Below are positions 60,150 to 64,000 of a stretch of DNA of 64,000 nucleotides, piece by piece. The stretch is from Rapana venosa. Lineage: Eukaryota; Mollusca; Gastropoda; Neogastropoda; Muricidae. The notes under the pieces were generated by a model that saw only the letters and a list, made by a program, of their open reading frames with translations, was not told where the DNA came from and ran no database searches. Each line of letters begins with the position of its first letter. Position 1 is the first letter of the stretch. The translations under genes and the position numbers were made by a program. Location: assembly GCA_028751875.1 (NCBI GenBank), contig CM054135.1:55230867-55294866 (forward strand), written 5' to 3'.

Positions 60150-60170
60150 CACAACAATACACACAACACA
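60080..60170. repeat. (CG)n(CA)n array
   Basis: About eight CG then CA with ACCACAC and AACAATAC breaks. Confidence 0.97.
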
Positions 60171-60177
60171 CACGAAC

Positions 60178-60280
60178 GTATGACATTTACAAAACTGCAT
60201 ACACACGGGGACTGGATGTAAAACAAAACTACATGAATGCTTTTTCCATTGTCCTCGAAATAAAAGAATAAAAGAAATAG
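60178..60280 (+). mobile_element. Family A SINE 3' fragment
   Basis: ATGACATTTACAAAACTGCA, TACACACGGGGACTGGATGT, CATGAATGCTTTTTCCATTG and TCCTCGAAATAAAAGAATAA. Confidence 0.93.
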
Positions 60281-60282
60281 AC

Positions 60283-60455
60283 ACACACACACAGTGAGTG
60301 GATATGAGAGACAGACATAGACAGACAGACAGACGTTACAGAGAGACAGAGATAGAGACAGAGATAGAGAGAGACAGAGACACACACACACAGAGACAGA
60401 GAGAAACAGAGACAGAGACAGACAGAAAACAGACAGACAGACAGACAGAGATAAG
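60283..60455. repeat. (CA)n, (GACA)n and GAGACAGA arrays
   Basis: CAGACAGAC and AGAGACAGAGA units. Confidence 0.95.
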
Positions 60456-60531
60456 CCTACATTCCAGATCGCGGGAAAGGAATGTGCCAAGTTAGCAGTT
60501 GTGTATGTAGCGAGAAGCCAGCAGTTCTGTC

Positions 60532-60618
60532 AGCGTAGTGTAGTGTAGTGTAGTGCAGTGCAGTGTAGTGTAGTGTAGTGTAGTGTAGTGTAGTGTAGTG
60601 TAGTGTAGTGTAGTGTTT
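60532..60618. repeat. (AGTGT)n pentanucleotide array
   Basis: About 16 AGTGT units with two AGTGC variants. Confidence 0.97.
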
Positions 60619-60637
60619 ATTTTTTTTATTTATTTAT

Positions 60638-60838
60638 TCTTTTATATCGAGGATAATGGAATAAAGCACTCATGTGCTTTTTTACATCCAGTCCCCGTGT
60701 GTATGCGGGTTTGTAAATTTCTTTCCACCGGCACACAATGGCCTACTCTTCCGAAAAGCGGAACAGGATTTAACGTGTGCGCAAGATGTTCTGCACGCGT
60801 TCGAACACGGGGCCCCGGTTTATAGTCTCATCCGAGTG
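60638..60838 (-). mobile_element. Family A SINE, body and tail
   Basis: Plus-strand text TTCTTTTATATCGAGGATAA, AAGCACTCATGTGCTTTTTT, CATCCAGTCCCCGTGTGTAT, CACCGGCACACAATGGCCTA, GCGGAACAGGATTTAACGTG, CGCAAGATGTTCTGCACGCG and GGCCCCGGTTTATAGTCTCA. The TCATCCG(TT/CC) GTCATCCGTT part is shortened. Head missing. Confidence 0.94.
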
Positions 60839-60875
60839 TAGTACAGTGTAGGCGTGTGGGGGAGACAGAGGGGCC

Positions 60876-60876
<1 letters not shown>

Positions 60877-60912
<36 letters not shown>
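60877..60912. repeat. (GT)n microsatellite
   Basis: About 16 GT units. Confidence 0.97.
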
Positions 60913-60913
<1 letters not shown>

Positions 60914-61082
60914 CATATATGAATACTACCTCTGTTGTACCTACACCCTACCCTGCCTTGTGCTTTGGGGGGTATTTTTATTTTAGTTTAGTTTTTTTAA
61001 GTACTCAACAGAAGATACAGGTGTTGTCTTTCATTCACATCCTCTTGGAATGATAAACATAAACAAAACACACACAAAGGGG

Positions 61083-61182
61083 CGCGCGTGCACTCACGTA
61101 TGTATAATTATGTACGTTATTGCGCACACATATGTACGCTATTGCACTCACACATAATTATATGTATGCTGTCGCACACACA

Positions 61183-61214
<32 letters not shown>

Positions 61215-61275
61215 CACACACACGCACGCACGCACGCACACACAGACAGACATACACACACACACACACACAGTC
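61083..61275. repeat. (CA)n/(GCAC)n field with ~40-bp GTACGNTATTGC repeat
   Basis: CACACATATGTACGCTATTG and CACACATAATTATATGTATG are related units, then GCACGCACGCAC and CA arrays to 61272. Confidence 0.92.
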
Positions 61276-61333
61276 AGAATTTGGCAAAAAGCTAAATTGT
61301 TTAGTGCCTTCTATTGTTTTCCCTCTTTCTTTC

Positions 61334-61347
61334 TCTCTCTCTCTCTC

Positions 61348-61392
<45 letters not shown>
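61334..61392. repeat. (CT)n microsatellite
   Basis: About 27 CT units with one ACT break. Confidence 0.97.
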
Positions 61393-61397
<5 letters not shown>

Positions 61398-61559
61398 TCA
61401 CATGCTATGCCTGGAATGTGTGTACACGGCCGGGGCTTCCCTTCTTCATCTCACCCCCATTTCTGAGATAAACCATACCCCGGCTGTTGTGGCTGACAGT
61501 GCTGGTGCTTGTTCTCCTTTTATTCTGATTTAATTCTTTCTTCTTTTTTTTTCGTACCT

Positions 61560-61652
61560 CGGCTAAAACTCCGAGGTTCACCAATGGTGAGATTTTGCGT
61601 ATGCGACCGTCTTTGCCCACCACGAAGGTAGCCGCATTCCGACTTCGGAAAA
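61560..61652 (+). mobile_element. Dispersed ~90-bp element (family D), copy 5
   Basis: CTCGGCTAAAACTCCGAGGT, TCACCAATGGTGAGATTTTG, CGTATGCGACCGTCTTTGCC, CACCACGAAGGTAGCCGCAT and TCCGACTTCGG. Best-preserved copy and a good reference. The minus strand here and at 24.6 and 36.5 kb reads RKISPLVNLG, but this short frame ends at different points in each copy. Confidence 0.88.
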
Positions 61653-61810
61653 GTTGCTGTTCTAAAGTGGTCAGGCTCAAAGGAGATCAGAACTCCTCCC
61701 CAGCTCTGGAGACTTCCTGTGGAAACTTTTGCCTTCTCCTTTCCTTCACCAGGTGGGCTGCCGATGCCCAGGCTGCAAATCCTCAAAACAAACGCTTCCA
61801 AATCTGACAA
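61653..61810. other. Unique block following family D
   Basis: Open in several phases (70 codons plus, 96 codons minus) but no domain recognised and no splice support. Not called as a gene. Confidence 0.3.
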
Positions 61811-61884
61811 TTCCTGTCGTCTTTGAGAGTGTCGGAATCGGGTAAAGGCAGCAGATTAGAACAAGACAAGTTATTGCAATACAT

Positions 61885-61945
61885 CTCATTACAATACAGT
61901 ACAATACAATGCAGTGCAGTCCGATACAGTGCAATGCAACATAAA
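61885..61945. repeat. (ACAAT/GCAGT)n pentanucleotide array
   Basis: CAATACAGTACAATACAATG-type units as at 21.1 kb. Confidence 0.92.
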
Positions 61946-62234
61946 GAAAAGAGAGGGGGAAAAAAGAAGATCTGAAGGAAGACAGATAGAAAAAAAAAGA
62001 CAAAGCGGAAGAAAGGGAGTTGGTTCCTTTACGTTGGCAATTTCCACTACATTTTTATGTGTGTATTATCTTTGTATGGTCATTATTTGGGGTCGCCGTT
62101 TTCGTGTGTTTTGATAATAAAATGATGAACTAAACAATTTAAAAATAATTTTCAGTTACGTTTGAGCCAGGTTCACGCAATTGAACGGCTTAAACCAGTT
62201 AAGGACAAGAGAGCCATTTAACGACATCACATCC

Positions 62235-62310
62235 TTTCTTTAGGGTCAGGATTCGAACTAGGAACTTCTTACTTTAATACAAGATTGCTAATGTGGTTTG
62301 GAACCAACCC
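62235..62310 (-). mobile_element. Possible degraded tRNA-like SINE head
   Basis: GGATTCGAACTAGGAACTTC on the plus strand is the complement of a B-box-like AGTTCGAATCC. The A-box region (TTAGCAATCTTG on the minus strand) is weak. Too diverged to assign to a family. Confidence 0.35.
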
Positions 62311-62332
62311 TTCCTAGAACTACACCAACCAG

Positions 62333-62890
62333 CCATGCAGATCTTTTGACTGAAATATGCCCCTATACCTGTGTGCCTTAGGTCAGAATGTAAAAAAGTA
62401 TTGCAGAGCCTGATGTTTGGACGGAAATATTTTCCTATACCTGTGTGCCTTGGGTCAGAAATTAAAAAATGTCATGCAGAGTCTGATCTTTGGACTGAAG
62501 TATTCTCCTATACCTGTGTGCCTTAGGTCAGAAAGTACAAAAAAGTCATGCAGAATCTGATCTTTTGACTGAAATATTCTCCTATACCTGTGTGCCTTAG
62601 GTCGGAACGAAAGAAAAAACATTGTTATGCAGATCTTTTGACTGAAATATTATCCTATACCTGTGTGCCTTAGGCAGATTAAAAGAAGAAAAAAAATCAT
62701 CCAGAATCTGATCTTTGGACTAAAATATTCTCCTATCCCTGTGTGCCTTAGGTCAGAACGAAAGAAAAAGAAATTGTCCTGCAGATCTTTTTGACTGAAA
62801 TATTCTAAGAAAGAAGGAAAGAAAATCCCACTCTGATCTTTTGACTGAAATATGCTCCTGTACACGTGTGCACTAGGTAAGACAGACAGA
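62333..62890. repeat. ~70-bp minisatellite, about eight copies
   Basis: Units contain GACTGAAATATTCTCCTATA and CCTGTGTGCCTTAGGTCAGA, with linkers AAAGAAAAA and ATGCAGANTCTGATCTTT. Starts near 62349, 62419, 62495, 62567, 62640, 62717, 62794 and 62838; the last two are shortened. No coding content. Confidence 0.95.
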
Positions 62891-63111
62891 CAGAAAGGAA
62901 GAAAGAAAAGAAAAGAAAGAATCACCTGTTATGTTGGTGGGAAGGTTCAGCACTTTGTATTAATTGTCTGTGGCTGGGCTGATGACAGGGCTGATGCATT
63001 GTCAACAGGTCCTCTGTTGACCAGCCTTGCCAACCGCCACTACTACACCGGCCACCCCGTGTAGCATGTCCTCTGCCCTCTGGTGAAAAAAATGTCTGGA
63101 GGGTTGTGTGT

Positions 63112-63160
63112 TGAGTCAAGTCAAGTCAAGTCAAGTCAAGTCAAGCATAGTCAAGTCAAA
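63112..63160. repeat. (AAGTC)n pentanucleotide array
   Basis: About eight AAGTC units with one CATAG break. Confidence 0.97.
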
Positions 63161-63235
63161 TGTTTTATTTCCAGATGGTACATTGAATAAGCAATGCATA
63201 TGCTTTTTTGCTTTTTCTCAAGCCATCTATCTAGG
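63160..63235 (-). mobile_element. SINE-like 3' end, distantly similar to family A
   Basis: ATGTTTTATTTCCAGATGGT, ACATTGAATAAGCAATGCAT and ATGCTTTTTTGC resemble the family A end TTTTATTTCGAGGATAATGG + AATAAGCACTCATGTGCTTT, including a hairpin AAGCA(A)TGCAT...ATGCTT. The part equivalent to CAGTCCCCGTG is absent, so it may be a related family. Confidence 0.5.
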
Positions 63236-63343
63236 AACAAAAAAAACCCAAACTTGATCAATATTATCTAACTACATTATTACCATAACCAATAATAATA
63301 AAGCTAACTCTAAAAGAAAAATAGAAACAGAGAAAAAAGAGAA

Positions 63344-63376
<33 letters not shown>

Positions 63377-63392
63377 GCGCGCGAGCGCGCGA
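63344..63392. repeat. (CA)n(CG)n array
   Basis: CA then CGCGCGAGCGCGCGAA. Confidence 0.96.
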
Positions 63393-63456
63393 ACCGACCA
63401 CAAAGAAAAAAGCAAAAAAACCCCTCATCAACAACAAAAATGGAACCTCCTTGTTT

Positions 63457-63500
63457 CGCCCGAAATCGGGTTACTATGATGTCTTATTCGGGCTTAGACA
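63457..63500. repeat. Inverted repeat GCCCGAA ... TTCGGGC
   Basis: Seven-base perfect arms (63459-63465 and 63488-63494) around a 22-base loop, plus an inner CCGAAATCGG. A TTCTTCTTCTTC run follows at about 63524, i.e. a GAA tail when read on the minus strand. Confidence 0.6.
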
Positions 63501-63539
63501 TAGTTTTTGTGGTTGTTTTGTTGTTCTTCTTCTTCTTTA

Positions 63540-63918
63540 TGGTAACTTCCATGTTGATACGATTAAAAGAACAGATGTCTATTAATTTTTATTCTTGATT
63601 ACTTATTAACAGTTGAAATGATCAGGGCGTTTAATGTAAAACAACAAAGGATGCTAGTAAGATTCAAAAATGGGCAGCGTGCAATTGATTTTGATAATGT
63701 CTACATCTTGCTGCGGTTGAAGCTAACCTTTTAAGTGATAACTGGTGTTAGTGGCAAGTTAAGATGGCAACCAAAGTATTATCAGTTATTGACATTTTAA
63801 GGGGTGTGCCTGGGTAACATTAAAATATCGTCAAGCTTACGGTTGTTTATGGGGCTGTCTTCGTTCATAGCAAACTTCTTCTTGCCTAAAACGTATCCCT
63901 ATTTGTCATTTAAAAGGT
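63540..63918. other. AT-rich unique DNA, nothing recognised
   Basis: No open frame or repeat family; a short GT array follows at 63918-63938. Confidence 0.45.
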
Positions 63919-63956
63919 GTGTGTGTGTGTGTGTGTGGTTGTTGTTGTTGTTGTCT

Positions 63957-64000
63957 TCAATTTAACGTGTGTTCACTCTAGTGATATTAGACGATTGTGT
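63957..64000 (+). repeat. Dispersed repeat (family F), copy 2, cut by window end
   Basis: CTTCAATTTAACGTGTGTTC, ACTCTAGTGATATTAGACGA matches 4986-5030. The element probably continues beyond the window. Confidence 0.7.

Overview
The window reads as gene-poor nuclear DNA of an invertebrate animal. A mollusc, probably a gastropod, is my best guess. The reasons are the absence of any prokaryotic gene layout, several families of tRNA-derived SINEs, two decayed non-LTR retrotransposon fragments, and a very high load of CA/GT, CT/GA, TGTC and poly-C/poly-G arrays. One SINE (3.83-4.07 kb) and one at 30.9-31.2 kb have bodies I associate with molluscan and other marine invertebrate genomes. The taxon is an inference, not something the sequence proves.

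Layout. 0-10 kb: minisatellites (35-bp unit at 1.09-1.82 kb, ~82-bp unit at 0.46-0.82 kb, ~85-bp unit at 5.37-5.63 kb), a SINE at 3.83 kb, and two ~200-bp homologous blocks 2.2 kb apart (7.0 and 9.2 kb). 10-20 kb: mostly unique DNA with two weak exon candidates (10.86 and 11.66 kb), GA/CT fields, a 22-bp minisatellite (19.0 kb) and motif-dense blocks that could be cis-regulatory (14.1, 15.9, 19.9 kb). 20-33 kb: SINEs, long microsatellites, a CCA-triplet field (26.7-27.1 kb), and a tRNA/5S-like chimeric SINE enclosed by ~145-bp direct repeats (31.5-32.1 kb). 33-39 kb: a weak exon candidate (33.6 kb), TGTC and CCAT minisatellites, and the main protein-like feature, a 5'-truncated, frameshifted RTE-like retrotransposon (36.67-38.24 kb) followed by an antisense SINE. 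39-48 kb: repeat-family copies, microsatellites, and a group of minus-strand exon candidates (46.0-48.0 kb) including a Ser/Ala-rich reading frame. 48-61 kb: the densest run of one SINE family (about nine copies), a ~1.8-kb minisatellite with a 27/54-bp period, and a second LINE fragment lying inside an AT microsatellite. 61-64 kb: more repeat copies and a ~70-bp minisatellite.

No complete host gene, rRNA, intact tRNA gene, LTR retrotransposon, virus or CRISPR array can be supported. Most long open frames are artefacts of stop-free repeats (CA/GT, TGTC, CCA, GAA, 54-bp unit). The plausible host content is limited to a few short exon-like segments, each bounded by at least one good splice-site match, and none matches a family I recognise.

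The most interesting items are: four copies of a structured, GAA-tailed element that folds into successive hairpins; a five-copy ~90-bp element always in the same orientation; the tRNA/5S SINE between long direct repeats; a hand-counted excess of the palindrome ATAATTAT (27 sites); and the Ser/Ala-rich frame with its neighbouring minus-strand exon candidates.
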